Of a stretch of 64,000 nucleotides of DNA, positions 22,201-35,492 are shown one piece after another. The translations under genes were made by a program, and so were the position numbers. The DNA is from Blepharisma japonicum (lineage: Eukaryota; Ciliophora; Heterotrichea; Heterotrichida; Blepharismidae): positions 124,001 through 188,000 of the forward strand of contig CATKHK010000067.1 in assembly GCA_949751835.1 (NCBI GenBank). Reading direction: 5' to 3'. Below the pieces are notes generated by a model. The model made no database searches. It was not told the origin of the DNA and saw only the letters and a list, made by a program, of their open reading frames with translations. Positions within the stretch are counted from its first letter, which is position 1; each line of letters opens with the position of its first letter.

Positions 22201-23988
22201 TTAAAATCCCAATCTGCTTCTATCCAAAAACAGCTTATGCTCCATTCTCCTTTTTTCAATTTCTGGGTCTTCCGACCTCACAGCGCTTGAGCTTCTTGAA
22301 ACTTGTGAGATATTACTTGGGCTTCTTTCTAGTCTTACAGAATTTGCTTTGCTATCAATTTTCCCAGTAATTTCTTTTAGTTTAGAAATTGATAACAAAC
22401 TACTTTCTCTTAATGGAGAAACTATTCTTATAGGAGAAAGATTGGAAAAAGATCCAATTGACTTAGACAAACCATGAGAAGCCTTCTTTAAGTCTTCTAT
22501 TCTGCTTGTAATATTATCAATATTTTTTATATTAGCTTCTTGAACATTTTCTAAGCTTTTATTATGTTGGTCCTATATATAATTTACCTTTAAATATCCT
22601 AGTGTGTCTCTAATTGATTTTAGTTCTGGGCTTATTGAATCTAAGGTTTTAGGTTTCAAAAATAAATTCTTCATTGATTTTTTCAGTAAATTTTCTGGCT
22701 CAATTTTAGTGTCTCTACCATAAAATGTGTCCATTATTTTCCTGGAGGTTTCTGTCAAAAGCCCATCAATATGTAGGACAAGTGCTTGCCTATTTTTTGC
22801 TTCAACAAAACTGTTTCCTTTATTTTCATCTTTGCTTTTATTATAAAACTCATTTTTTCTCTTTTGTAGCTTAATTTTTTTTGCTTGCAAAGCTTGCCGC
22901 TCTTTTTCTAGTTTATTTTTAGACTCTTTTATGTTCCCTAATTCTTGTTTCAGTAATGAATATCCATCATCAGCAGCTTCTATGATTTCTTTCAGGTTTT
23001 CATGCTCTCCTTTTCACATTTTTTCAACTTCCTTTATTTCTTTTTCTAATTTTTCATTAGCTTCTTCAATATTTTTGCATTCATTAGCTAGCTCTTCTAC
23101 CTGTTCATTTTCAGTTGAAGTTAATCGATGATGCAGAACATTTAGTTCTTCCATCAATTGTGCTTCTTTTTCTTGAAATTTAATAGACAATTCGGCTATA
23201 TCATTTTTCAGCATAAGTATAGTTTCTTCCAACAGCTGGTTTTCTTCATTAGAAAGTCTACATTTAGTCTCCAGCTCCTTTACATCATTAGAAATCGTCA
23301 TAATTTCATGCTTTTCTTCAGACTCTGACTGTGTCTGTATGCTGTGTTTCCTCAGTAAAGCTTGTAACTCGTTATTTTTTGCAGTTATTTTTTCCATTTC
23401 ATCATAAATTGAGTTGATTTTTTGGCTTCAAACTTGCTGATTTTCTTCAATTTCTTTTAAATGCAGCTCTTCTACCACGTTTCTGAGCAAGTTTTCATAT
23501 TGTTCTGTGCCTTGCTCAATGACTTCATTATTAGTTGAAATTAAAATTTCTGCTTCTTCTAGTAAAGTTCCACCTTTAGGCAGTAAATTTAGCAGGTCTT
23601 GGACTGATTTTTCGTGTAAAGAAGGTTTCATAATAACGGCTGTTTGAGTGCTTTCTATTTCTTTAAGCTTTTTGGTGAGGTATTGCTGGTCGAGTTTATT
23701 GCCAATTGCGTTTTCATTCGGAAGTTTAGGGAGTTTTCTCTGAGATATTTTTCTGTCTTTTTCAGGACTACTATCAGAAGATATAGGAGAAATTGGACGG
23801 TTGTCTTGAGAAGTATCATGTTTTTTCTTAAATAAGGCTCGATATTGCATATTGATGACTCTTCATTTATCTAAATCATCTTCATCAACTTGGAAATCTT
23901 GCAGTGGTGGGGGCTGAACCATGCGATTTTGCTGAGGCTGTTTAAGTTTTTGCCTTCTTGCTAGAAATTTTGAAGCTGTCCTTTCCAT
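22201..23988 (-). CDS. Coiled-coil protein, 590 aa
   Basis: ATG 23988 (a TAA lies in frame just upstream) to TAA 22201, with one 15-nt intron and TGA=Trp at 23428 and 23014. Residues 1-110 are charged and disordered. About 110-430 forms long coiled coil (KITAKNNELQALLRKH, ETILMLKNDIAELSIKFQEK, LEKEIKEVEKMW). A helical C-terminal part ends in a Ser-rich tail (SIGSFSNLSPIRIVSPLRES). It is probably cytoskeletal or basal-body-associated by composition; the family is not recognised. The stop of the next minus-strand gene lies 34 bp upstream of this start. Confidence 0.7.
22573..22587 (-). other. 15-nt mini-intron (coiled-coil gene)
   Basis: GTAAATTATATATAG, phase 0. It ends with an in-frame TAG, so retention would stop translation. 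After removal the frame continues (LGYLK then DQHNKSLENVQ) to the TAA at 22201. Confidence 0.8.
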
Positions 23989-24022
23989 TTCTCCTGCTAA
24001 GATTTATGAAATATGAGATAAA

Positions 24023-24931
24023 TTACTCCTGATAATTAGGATTACTATTACTTTTTGAGAATTCTTCAGAATATTTCGTCAAGGGATTGAAATAGTCATT
24101 CATGCCTGAGATGACCCATTTATCAGGCTTAAATTTCGTCATTCACTCTAAGTAGCTTTCTAGTTTGTCTTCTCTTTTCATCCAAGGCGGCTGCACACAT
24201 TGTGATTCGAAAATCCACTGCTGCACATATGAGTAGTCTGGCGGATATTGACTGACCTCTTCTTTATCATCAAATACTTTGAGCATCCAGGGAGACTTTA
24301 TCCATGCTAAGCATTGTATAAGAGTAAGTCTATTCTTGGCGTGAAGCTCTTCCATTCTAACTTGATTTACATAGGCAAATCTATCACTTAAATCTCTATG
24401 AGTATAGCAAAAAATTCCTAGATCTACGTCACTAGCAACATGGAAAGATTCTAATGGTGGATTTTCTGCTCGGTTGGCAGAAAGTCCTCTATATAGTATC
24501 GCATCAATAATATTAACGGTTGGTCTTCCAGATTCATCAGGGAAATCCTTTGTCTTGTGAACTTCAACTCTTTTGCCACTTTGTTTTAAAGTTCCTAATG
24601 CTCTTTCAAGATGCTTATATAAGTTTGGCTCTAGCATTTCTTCAACTTCATTTATAGTATTATTGCCAATTGCTTTTAAAACTTTTTCAAAATCATGATA
24701 AAATCCAGTCACAAGCTGAGGAACTGATATATTATTTCTTATCATCATCTGGTCACATGCATATCTAATATTTGCTGGTTTCTCGCTTTCTCCTTTAAAA
24801 GTCCATGGCAAGCCAAATGTGTCTTCAGGTTTCTGTTGCAATCTTTGGTACCTTTCGATTATGGACTCTTCAAACAAATACATTAAAGAGCTTATGCCAA
24901 ATCGTCTTGTGCAGAAATGGAAATTTAGCAT
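24023..24931 (-). CDS. Tim44-like domain mitochondrial protein (mL45- or Tim44-related)
   Basis: ATG 24931 to TAA 24023-24025 (302 aa), with TGA=Trp at 24143. The N-terminus MLNFHFCTRRFGISS is basic and free of acids, as expected of a mitochondrial presequence. The rest looks like a Tim44-like fold: the helix GFYHDFEKVLKAIG, then INEVEEMLEPNLYKHLERAL, a strand with GKRVEVHKT, and near the end YVQQWIFES and KPDKWVISGMN. Members include the Tim44 import factor and the large-subunit mitoribosomal protein mL45; which one this is cannot be settled by eye. The start codon lies only 11 bp from the divergent start of the next gene. Confidence 0.55.
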
Positions 24932-24942
24932 TATTATTTAAT
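24932..24942. promoter_or_regulatory. 11-bp gap between divergent start codons
   Basis: Only 11 bp (tattatttaat) separate the ATG of the Tim44-like gene (minus) from that of the Sfi1-like gene (plus). The promoters must overlap each other's transcribed DNA, or the true starts lie at the next Met codons (residues 16-17 in both). Confidence 0.5.
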
Positions 24943-26187
24943 ATGGAGCCAAAAAGAAGGGATGAAGTCAAATACAGAATTTCTGCTATGAAATCATGTG
25001 CCGCCCAGCTATTTGCAACGATTTTTTACAATAAATTGTCAATTGATTATAGAGTTGTCCACAGGTTTCGGATTTGGCAGCAGATTTTTTTAAATAATGT
25101 AATGCAAGGAATAGAAAGCAAGCATTTAAACCGACAGCTAAAGCTTAAACGGACTATTTTGGTGTTAATGAGCACTATTGTAGCAAAGCATAAACAAAAA
25201 GCTTTTCATAAATGGATGAAAAAGACTAAATTGGCTTGTATGAATTGTATATCTGATAATCATTTAAAAGCAGCTTTGAATATTTCAGCTATTTTATTAA
25301 GATTTGAAAGCTCAATGGCATGTGAAAGACTTTTCCCTATTTTTTATGCAAATAGTCTAAACTGATGTGTTTCGAAAAGAAAATTAGCATTTTCGATGTG
25401 GAAGAAAAATATTGTTAAAAGCTTGCTGTGTGAAAATAGAAGAGAAAATGGAGTTATTAGACTGTTTTATGTGCTAGGGAAAAAAGTTAATCCAATTATT
25501 TCACATTCTCTAAAACAAATGCAAATGCATGGAGGAAATTCACTAGGGACACTAATGCTCGTTTTAACCATGAGAAGGATTTTACAAGCAAATTTGTATA
25601 CTGGGTTCTTAAGTCTGAAGAAAATCCGCCCATTTATACCTGTAAAAAATTGAATGTCCAAAGAAAAACAACTGAAACTGTCATCACTGCAAAAAGTTGC
25701 AACTTTTGATAGGCTGAATCGCTTAGTTAACAAAAAATCTGAAATAAATTGTGAATTTTTGCAGCTTTTTATGTGCTTTATGATATGAAAAAAATCATTC
25801 CCTCATAATAGTTTGGAAAATTCAATGCAATCAAATGTGCTTAGGAAAATTTCTAATAATAATAAAAAAATCAAACCATATAAACAGGTAATAAAGAAAC
25901 CTCAATGGCCAATAGACAAATATATTATAGAAAACCAGGCGAAAGTAGCAGCTTCTATCGAAACTCAGATAATTACAAGAGGTAACGATATAACAAAACT
26001 AAAACAAAAACAAAAAATAAAAGCGTTATCATTTATTTTTCGAAAATTCATGAAAAAGCATATTCAAATTTGAAGGAATTACATAAAAGATGTGAAGGAA
26101 AAAAATGGAAATATTGATCCATTGTTTTTATATATTAGATATTTAGAAGATAAACTTGGGCTTCCTTCAAAATTTTCAGCAAACTAA
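24943..26187 (+). CDS. Sfi1-like repeat protein (putative centrin-binding)
   Basis: 414 aa from ATG 24943 to TAA 26185-26187, with TGA=Trp at 25363, 25651, 25786 and 26071. The protein is a basic, all-helical chain in which a Phe/Trp pair recurs: FRIWQQIF, FHKWMKKTK, FSMWKKNI, KHIQI-W-RNY. This spacing and composition resemble Sfi1 repeats, which bind centrins at centrosomes and basal bodies and form contractile fibres in ciliates. The repeats are degenerate, so the call is tentative. Trp is encoded by TGA and TGG four times each by my count. It is convergent with the pseudokinase gene (42 bp between stops). Confidence 0.5.
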
Positions 26188-26229
26188 TTGTTTTACCATG
26201 ATAATAAAAATCAATATTTTATACCCAGA

Positions 26230-27180
26230 CTATAATACTTCTCTATTAATTTCATATGTAAATGCATGATCTAAAATCCACTTATGTCTCAAAGCTTCTT
26301 CAGCTGATATCCTCTGATGAGCTGGAATAAGTAATTTTGATATTAAATCTTTTGCATCTGCTGAAACTCTTGGCCAAGGCTCATCTTCTAACGAATATTG
26401 CCCTATTTTGACTCTTTCTAGCACCTCTTCATCATCATTTCCATTAAACGGTGGATACCCTGCTAATAAAATATATAAAATAACTCCACAGCTTCATAAG
26501 TCGCAGTTCTCATTATAAGTTCCCCCTAGCACTTCTGGAGAAATATAATAAGAAGAGCCATGAATTCCTTTTATTTGTTTATTTTTTTCAAATTGAAGTG
26601 CTGAGCCGAAATGGGAGAGTTTTATATATGAGCCGTTTTCATCTTCATGCATAAGAATATTTTCAGGCTTAATATTCCTATGGCAAATTTGATTTTGATG
26701 CAGATAAGCTACACCTAAAAAAATTTGTTTAATAATTGAAGCAGCTCGATTTTCACTGAAAGTTTTTTTCCTCAAAATTTCTGTAAACAATTCTCCTCCA
26801 TTACAAAATTCTGATACTACATAAATTCGTTTAGGCTCTGAAAAATAATCACACAGCTTTACTATATTTTGATGGTTTACTGTTTTTAATATTTGCAATT
26901 CGATTTCCAAAGCTGCATTTGTGGAGTCATTGGTAATTAGATCCTTTCTGAAGATTTTAACAAATCGTTTTATATCGGTCTTCCTATGGAAGCAAGTTCT
27001 TGCTTCCATATAAGGATTATCTGCCATGCAAGGTCCAAGCCTGTATAAAGAATAAAATTGGTCGTTATTAGTAATTTCATCTACAGGAGACACTTGTTTG
27101 AATTCCTGCTTTTGGAAAGAATTCATGTTTTCTTCACAGACTTTAAACTCCTTTTTAAATCTGCTTGAAATGGTTCCCAT
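26230..27180 (-). CDS. CAMK/CDPK-like pseudokinase, putatively N-myristoylated
   Basis: 316 aa, ATG 27180 to TAG 26230, with TGA=Trp at 26494. The kinase fold is clear (EIELQILKTVNHQNIVKL, VVSEFCNGGELF, SCGVILYILLAGYPPF, ISAEEALRHKWI). Key residues are changed: no GxGxxG loop (RLGPCMADN), HRD is HRN (167-169) and DFG is HFG (190-192). Lys75 and KPEN are kept. It therefore probably lacks catalysis. The N-terminus MGTISS fits an N-myristoylation signal, as in many CDPKs. No EF-hands follow the kinase domain, unlike true CDPKs. The gene starts 27 bp after the stop of the TMX-like gene. Confidence 0.85.
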
Positions 27181-27207
27181 AAATTTATATTGAGATTATT
27201 TTATTAA

Positions 27208-27834
27208 TTATTCAATTTTTAATTTTCTTTTGTTTTTGCAGCATTTCAAAAGAAGATAAAAAATTCCAATAAAAATCGCTACTATAGGCAGCAATTTCCA
27301 ATAATAAAGACTAGAAATTTTCTTGAATAAAAACCTAGCCAAGTTGTATACTTCTCTTAGAAGTGTAATCGGAGGTGGTAGCTCTTTTCTGTCATACATC
27401 AAATATGTGTGGTTTAAATAAACTAGTTTAAGCTCTCTTGAATCTGTTTTGCCTGTATAATTATAAATATATCCATTAGTGTAATAAAGAAAGCTAGGAA
27501 ATGTTGAGATCGTAAATCTTTGGGTAAGCTTAGGGTTTGCCAAAATATTAACTTTTGCGATATTTATTTGATGAGCCTGCTTTTTTACGTCTTCAGCAAA
27601 AAATTTTCATTGAGGGCTGAATATTGTGCATTTAAAGCATTGTGGGTGAAAGAAATAAATAAACCAAGGAGAATTGGAGCTTGATATAGTAGTGTCGAAA
27701 TTTATGTCGTTAAGGTCTATAGAAACTTCGTCTTTTATTTGAGAAATCCTTTTGAAGCCTTCTTGAAAGTCCATGTCAATCATTGCATTAGCTTCTAATA
27801 TAAGAAGAATCCTAAGCAGCAGAGAAATTGCCAT
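27208..27834 (-). CDS. TMX-like membrane thioredoxin-domain protein
   Basis: 208 aa, ATG 27834 to TAA 27208, with TGA=Trp at 27607. A signal peptide (MAISLLLRILLILEANA) leads into a thioredoxin-like domain: PWFIYFFHPQCFKCTIFSPQ carries a CxxC site (CFKC), and FPSFLYYTNG supplies the usual cis-Pro loop. A single TM helix near the C-terminus (LLPIVAIFIGIFYLLLKC) is followed by a short basic tail. This order (signal, Trx, TM, cytosolic tail) is that of TMX/PDI-type proteins of the ER membrane. The CFKC centre differs from the classic CGHC, so redox strength is uncertain. Confidence 0.72.
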
Positions 27835-28051
27835 AGTTTTATAAGCTACTTACGTGTTTATAATTGTGCTTTAAATATGAAGAAATTTAATTTATTTAAT
27901 TTCAGAGTTATTAAAATTTGATTTTAGCACCATAAAAATATCTATTATTTACTATTACAATAAATTAAAGCTATAAATAGCGCTATAATTTTTAGAAGGC
28001 TTATATTACTCATAATAATTTTTATCAATAGAAAAGATATACCATATTACT

Positions 28052-31000
28052 CTAATCAATTTGCTTGATCGTGTTCCTGACTTTGTTGTTCATAGACTCT
28101 AATTTTTTCATAGAAATTGAAAATTGGGGTAACAGAGGTGCTTCCTTTACAGTTGCTTTTCTAAGTCTTGTCGCTTCACTTGCTCCATATGAATTAACCA
28201 TTTTCCCAAACATCGTTCCTTTTCTTTTGATCAAATCTTCAGGCTTTCCGATTTCCTGAATTCTTCCTTTGTCCATCACAATAATGGCATCACTATCTAT
28301 AACTGTATGCAGTCTATGGGCGATAGTCAAAATGGTGGCTCCTTTAAACATTCTTCTAATGGTCTCTTGTATGAATTGGTCTGTATTTAAATCTACAAAT
28401 GCTGTGGCTTCATCAATGACAAGAATTTTGTTGTTTTTTAATATAGCTCTTGCTAGACAAATTAACTGCTTTTGTCCTACAGATAATGCAGCTGAATTTG
28501 AAGCAAGTTCAGTTTCTAAGCCATGTGAAGAATTTTCGAAATAGTCAGCTAAATCGACGCATTCGAGGACTTTTCATAAGGCTTCATCATCGTGCTGATC
28601 AAATGGGTCGAGATTTTTTCGTAGTGATGCTGAAAATAAAAACGGAGACTGCGGGATAATAGACAGATTTCTCCTTAGATCATGGAGACCGAGTTGTGTG
28701 ATGTCTTGGTCATCAATAAAAATAGCACCATCATATAGTGGAAAAGATCTAAAAAGAGCTTGAAATAGGGTGCTTTTACCACTCCCAGTACGGCCTACAA
28801 CACCTACTCTTGTCCCACCAGGAATAATAAAGCTAGCACTAACTAAAGAAAATTCTAAATGCTCTCGATATCTCATTGTGACTTCTTGGAACTCAATTTT
28901 TCCTGTTGTTATTTCAAAGTCTTTAACATTTAAATCTCCTTCTGGCAACAGTGCTGTGTATTCATGCAGCCTATCAGTGCTCGACATTGCAATCTGCGTA
29001 TCAATGATAACGCGGAAGCACCAAGGCAAAAATGCTACAATACTCACGCTGAAGCTTAAACTTAAACTAGCCAGTTGACTATCACTTTGCCCAAGTACTA
29101 ATACAATAAGTATTGCATTGACTCCAAGAAAGGCTCCTCCAGCCAATCCAATAAAATGTAAATAGAATCTTATAGCAGCCGTATAATTTGAATAGATAAA
29201 TTGAGATTTCTTAACCACTTCTGCTATTGAGTTCCTGAAATGGTTTTGCCAATCATAGCATCTGATACTTACAAGCCCAGAGACAGTAGAATTAAAGCTT
29301 GACTGTACAGGACTTCTATATATTAAATCCATTCTTTTTAAATCCCTTATATGTGAGCCTGATAGATGATAAATGAAATACACTACAACCAAAAATACGC
29401 CTAAAGCAGCCAGATTAATAGGTACAATATATATCATAGTTATAATACTGCCAAGCACAATTAATGTGAACATCAAAGAGTCAGTTAAATTCCCAACAGC
29501 AAGTTCATCTACAAAAAATAAATCACGTGAAAATCTATTAATAATCCTTCCTGAGGGAGTTGAATCAAAAAATCTGACTGGAGAAAATAAAATCCCTGAT
29601 ATAGCACTTTTATGAAGTTTAGAGCAAGACACATAAAGACACTTCATCAAAAAACTGTTCCTAAAAAATGTAGTCACAAATACAACAATAGATAATATCA
29701 GTAGTATCAATGGATAATACCCGTTTTTTTGCTCATCCTTATTTTGGCTTGTCCAATACGAGATCCACCATTGCATTATAACATATGCAAATTGTATGCA
29801 GATACATGCAATTAAAAAAATCACTACAAGGAAACAGTAATAAAATCCATCATTTATAAATTTGTAATAGCATTTAAGCGGCACCCCACCATTAGCTTGC
29901 TCTTCTACCATCACAGTGTTTTTATCTTCTTCTTTTTCAGAATTGAAGTTATATGATGTCGATTTTTTGGCTTCTTCTCCAAATGCTACTTGAAGCTTGT
30001 GGCCTTCATTTTTGAAACTTTCTGAGTTTTGACCTATCATTTCAAGGGCCCATTCCTCTTTTTGCATATCTTCATAGGTCCCACAGAAGACAACTCTTCC
30101 GGAATCAAGTAAAATTATTTTGTCGCATTGTGGTAAAAAGTGGACTTGGTTAGTGACTAAAATACGGGTTTTCTCACGGAGCATGCCTTTGATACAAACA
30201 CTGAAAAGCTTGTCAGCGACTTTTGAGTCAACAGCACTAAGGGGATCATCAAGCAAATAAATGTCTTTTGAGGAATAAACAGCTCTGGCTATAGCAATTC
30301 TAGCTTTTTGGCCGCCTGACAAGCTGTTTCCACGCTCTCCTACAAGTGTCTTGTCACCGTATTTCATTTTTTCTAAATCCTCAGAAAGTGCACAGCATTG
30401 GATGGTGTTTTCGTAAAATTCAGGCTCATATTCATGTCCCATTACTATATTATCTCTAAAGGTGCCAGTTATGATCCAAGGTTCTTGCTCCACATAGGCA
30501 ACAGAACCTCCTACAATGACATCTCCTCCTACCAAAAATGTTTCTCCTAATATCGTCTGCAATACCGTTGATTTTCCACAGGCAACAGATCCTACAATTG
30601 CACAAAGTTCTCCAGGCTCAACATGAAAAGTGACATTTTTCAATACATATGAAGGAGAGTCTGCAGATGAGGTGACAAGTCCATTGGAAGTATGCAGCAC
30701 ATCTTCTCTTTCCATCACACTTCATGACGCGTTTACTTCTATTAAATGGACTGCGCAGTTCTGCTTATCTCTTCTTACATAATGTTCTTTTGTAGGTAGC
30801 AAAAGAGTGTTTGTGACACGTTGACAAACAGCTTTCATAAATCCTTGAAGAATCATACCAATAGAGACCGTTCCGGTGATATAAAAATGTGAGTTATTCA
30901 GGACACTGATGGCACTGAATACATTTGATAACCCTAGAGTTCCTCCCAGCTTTACATGTACATAAAATGTTAATAATAATACAAACCCTTGTCCAGATAC

Positions 31001-31927
31001 AAGCAAGGTAAAAGTGAGGACTTTGAGTATTGCTTTTTTTCAATATAAAGAAATTTCAATGTCACGGATTCTGTTTAAGATTTCATTAAATGGTAACTCT
31101 CATGCATACATTTTAATAATCCTTATTCCTTCTATCAAATTAGTAGTCAAGCCTAATCTTTGGCCTGACTCCCTGCCAATTTTTCAACGGTATTTTCCTG
31201 TAAGTTTCGATAAATAAATTTGTAAAGGAATATTCAAAATAATAAAAACCAGCCCAATTACTCCTGACCACCCCAGCTTAATAGCTAAAATAACTAATGC
31301 ACCAACTTCATAAAAAGGAATTGTCCATATATAGCTTGTAATTGTAATCTGTTCGAAAATACTTAAATCTGTTGTTGCTGCGCTCACTAAGCTTGCAGCT
31401 ACACTTTCTTGGTTTAATGTGATATTTGAGATATCTAATAATTTGTCATAAATTAAAAGCATCGAAGTAAATTGAATAGTTGACCCTAAGCTTGAATAAT
31501 TAAAGAATACTCGGTCATTTTGGTTTTGACTAAGTAATGCTAAAAGTAGAATTCCGAGGCCGTAAAGAACTCCTATGTACAAATCTGACCCATCCTCTAA
31601 AAAACTTATAATTTCTCCGATAAGTAAAGAAACTCCTAAATTGCATCCTAGAGAAATGATCATAGGCAGCCCAGAAAAAATATACTCTTTCCAATACACA
31701 CTCCACAAAGCTCTTTCAAAACTCGGCTTATGTTTCAGTTTTTCTTGCTCCCATGCATGCTTCAACCTTAAATAGTTACTTTTCAAGTCTTCTTTTTCAG
31801 GTGGAGGAATTAAGGTATCTTCTGTGGCCTTGTGCTTAAATCTGTATCATATGTGCTTAACTAACCAAAACGAAAAGAACCTAGTAATAATGCTGCAGGT
31901 ATCATAGGGATGCTTTGGTATGTCCAT
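28052..31927 (-). CDS. ABC transporter, ABCC (MRP) type full transporter
   Basis: 1291 aa, ATG 31927 to TAG 28052, one frame with TGA=Trp (31184, 30722, 28574 and others). Order is TMD1-NBD1-TMD2-NBD2. NBD1 has Walker A GSVACGKST, signature LSGGQ and Walker B IYLLDDPLSAVD. NBD2 has Walker A VGRTGSGKST, signature ALSVGQKQ and Walker B ILVIDEATA, followed by TIAHRLHTVIDSD. The N-terminus (DTCSIITRFFSFWLVKHIW) fits the short ABCC subfamily without TMD0. In NBD1 the Walker B is followed by Asp not Glu, the usual degenerate site of ABCC proteins. It likely exports conjugated organic anions; the substrate cannot be told. Confidence 0.93.
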
Positions 31928-32268
31928 TGATTATTGATTTTTATTTATAAATAGCTCTATGGGAAACGGAAAGTTCTCAAATACTTCAATGAACTTACAA
32001 AAATACTAAAAATTATGATAATTTAGCTTTACTTTTTCTATTTGAAGCTACTCAAATGTTCAACAATTAAATATTATGGATGATAAGAAGTTTCATAAAA
32101 TTCAAATAATTTAATATGGAAAAGAAATAAAGAATAACTTGTGATGTGATTAAGCAGCTTATAAAATAAAAAATAAACAAATGGTATATAGGAAAATATG
32201 AAACCTGATTTTTGCAAGATCATAAGTTTACTCAAATTTAAATAAACTAGAGAACTGATAAAAGAAGT
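31928..32268. promoter_or_regulatory. AT-rich divergent spacer
   Basis: About 340 bp between the ABCC start and a plus-strand gene start; it must hold both promoters. No motif is recognised. Confidence 0.5.
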
Positions 32269-32901
32269 ATGGATAATGAAATATTGAGGAGCAGATTTAT
32301 GAAAAAAGAAAGCTTAAAACTCCCAGACATAAATAATAGGCTGGGCTCATTTTCTCCTAAACCAATTCGATTAAAGCTACATCAAAAGCATCGAAAACAG
32401 ATATCAATTGATGCAATAATTAACAATCATCAAGAAAATCTTGGATCTAGCTCATTTCTCACATCGTCAAATCTTGAAGAAAAACGTAACATTTCAATAA
32501 CTCCAGCTCCAGATTCTTCTATCATTAACTCAAGAATAAGAAAAATTCGGCTACAAACGCCTGTTTCGACTTATGAAAAAATTGTGATGTCTAGAGATCT
32601 TGCTATAATGGCAAAAGTAAGGAAGGGCATCATTTCAGAGCTGACAGGGAGCCGAGTTCTCAACTTAACTCCTGATCTTTTACAGACTTTAAAGCACCAA
32701 TACCTTCCTGAAGAGCTTAAAACCAGTGAAAACTCTCAACAGCTTCTTCAAAGACAGAAAGCTCTTCAAGAGAAAATAACTAGGCATCCTTTCGGAACAG
32801 CTGCATATGCGATAAGATCATTGTCTCCACAATCTAGAAAAACAATTAAAGAGCAGCTTAAAATAGCCCTTCCTCAAGGATCCAGGTTTTTAGAAATTTA
32901 A
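32269..32901 (+). CDS. Hypothetical protein, 210 aa
   Basis: ATG 32269 to TAA 32899-32901. Basic, Ser-rich N-terminal half (KLPDINNRLGSFSPKPIRLK), then a helical C-terminal half (LQTLKHQYLPEELK, KEQLKIALPQGSRFLEI). No TM segment, no Trp and no domain that I recognise. A short reading frame starts 19 bp downstream on the same strand. Confidence 0.6.
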   Translation: MDNEILRSRFMKKESLKLPDINNRLGSFSPKPIRLKLHQKHRKQISIDAIINNHQENLGSSSFLTSSNLEEKRNISITPAPDSSIINSRIRKIRLQTPVSTYEKIVMSRDLAIMAKVRKGIISELTGSRVLNLTPDLLQTLKHQYLPEELKTSENSQQLLQRQKALQEKITRHPFGTAAYAIRSLSPQSRKTIKEQLKIALPQGSRFLEI

Positions 32902-32920
32902 TTTGAAATTTTACTATAAA

Positions 32921-33181
32921 ATGGATTTGGAGAGTGTCAATAAAATTTTAGATGATAACACGCCGTTCATTTCTGATAAAACAAGTGAGCTAATCATCAA
33001 AGAACTTAAAAATGATATGAGACATATGATCATATCCATTATGGCAAGAAAATCTGAGGCGCTTGAGGAAATTGAGAAATGAAGTTTGTGCTCGTTTTGT
33101 CGGTTGACACAAGATCAAAAATTTATGAAGCTAAAAGATTTTATTGAACAAGGAGGAAATTTTAATGGTAATTGTTACTAA
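32921..33181 (+). CDS. Small hypothetical protein, 86 aa
   Basis: ATG 32921 to TAA 33179-33181, open only with TGA (33080-33082) as Trp. The first two thirds is an acidic amphipathic helix (SELIIKELKNDMRHMIISIM). A short Cys pair (SLCSFC) follows the TGA codon, and the protein ends GNFNGNCY. The non-repetitive codon content and position between two genes favour a real gene, but there is no homology to support it. Confidence 0.5.
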
Positions 33182-33243
33182 AATTATGCTAGTAGATTAA
33201 TATAAATCTTGAGTTTATCATTGTTGCAACTTCAAAATATTTA

Positions 33244-34659
<1,416 letters not shown>

Positions 34660-34892
34660 TTAGAAATTAAAAAATTAATGGAAATCAGAATCAATTATTC
34701 TTGCTTCGGAAACTGAATATTCCAGCTTATCAATGGATATGAATGATAATATGAGTCCTCTCGTGACCTAATTATGATATGCAGTTTTTTATTATAAAAT
34801 ATCAATCTTATGTCAAAATTAATCATTATTAAGTCTTCCTTAATTAATAACTTTTTGAAATATTAGAATTTATGAATTATGATTTCAGATAA

Positions 34893-35468
34893 ATGGAAGA
34901 AGATTTCACAATTGAGCCTTGGAATGACACAATTAAACTTATCACAAATCCTAAATCCCACAGGCCAAAAATCTCATCAAAATCTTTTATAAGCAATCGG
35001 AAAATTTCTTTATCCCCAGTCTGTAGTCGATCTTTTAAGCATAACTCCTCACATAAAATTTCCGACTCTTATATAAGCAAAGATTCAAAGCCTACCTTCC
35101 CTTGTCCCAAGTACAATATAAATCATTCTTTTACCAGTAGAAAAAATGAGCAATCCAAAGCTTTTCCTAAACGAAACGATATCTCTGCTATGAAATCATT
35201 GCTAGAATACAAAAAACTGATACGATCAATTGATTCAGGAATTTCAGGTGATCCGTTTCTGTGGTCAAACAATATTTATGGAATTGAAAGAATGCAACAT
35301 TTGTTTCCTTTAAAAGTCTCAAGCCAGCCAAGGTTCAAATCGACCAATTCTATGGAAGTTCAAAAATTAGATTTTTTAATTCCTGGGATCTCTTCAAGAT
35401 CTTTAGTCCCAGGTCATAAAACAAGATCTTCTTCTAGTTTCAGAGCTGCAAAAGTAAAAAAATGTTAA
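34893..35468 (+). CDS. Hypothetical Ser/Lys-rich protein, 191 aa
   Basis: ATG 34893 to TAA 35466-35468. Mostly disordered by composition, with many Ser and Lys (KISLSPVCSRSFKHNSSHK); only a central part (MKSLLEYKKLIRSIDSGI) looks helical. No known domain. The ADAL start codon follows 24 bp after the stop. Confidence 0.55.
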   Translation: MEEDFTIEPWNDTIKLITNPKSHRPKISSKSFISNRKISLSPVCSRSFKHNSSHKISDSYISKDSKPTFPCPKYNINHSFTSRKNEQSKAFPKRNDISAMKSLLEYKKLIRSIDSGISGDPFLWSNNIYGIERMQHLFPLKVSSQPRFKSTNSMEVQKLDFLIPGISSRSLVPGHKTRSSSSFRAAKVKKC

Positions 35469-35492
35469 TTAATAATAATTTTTAGCTAATTT

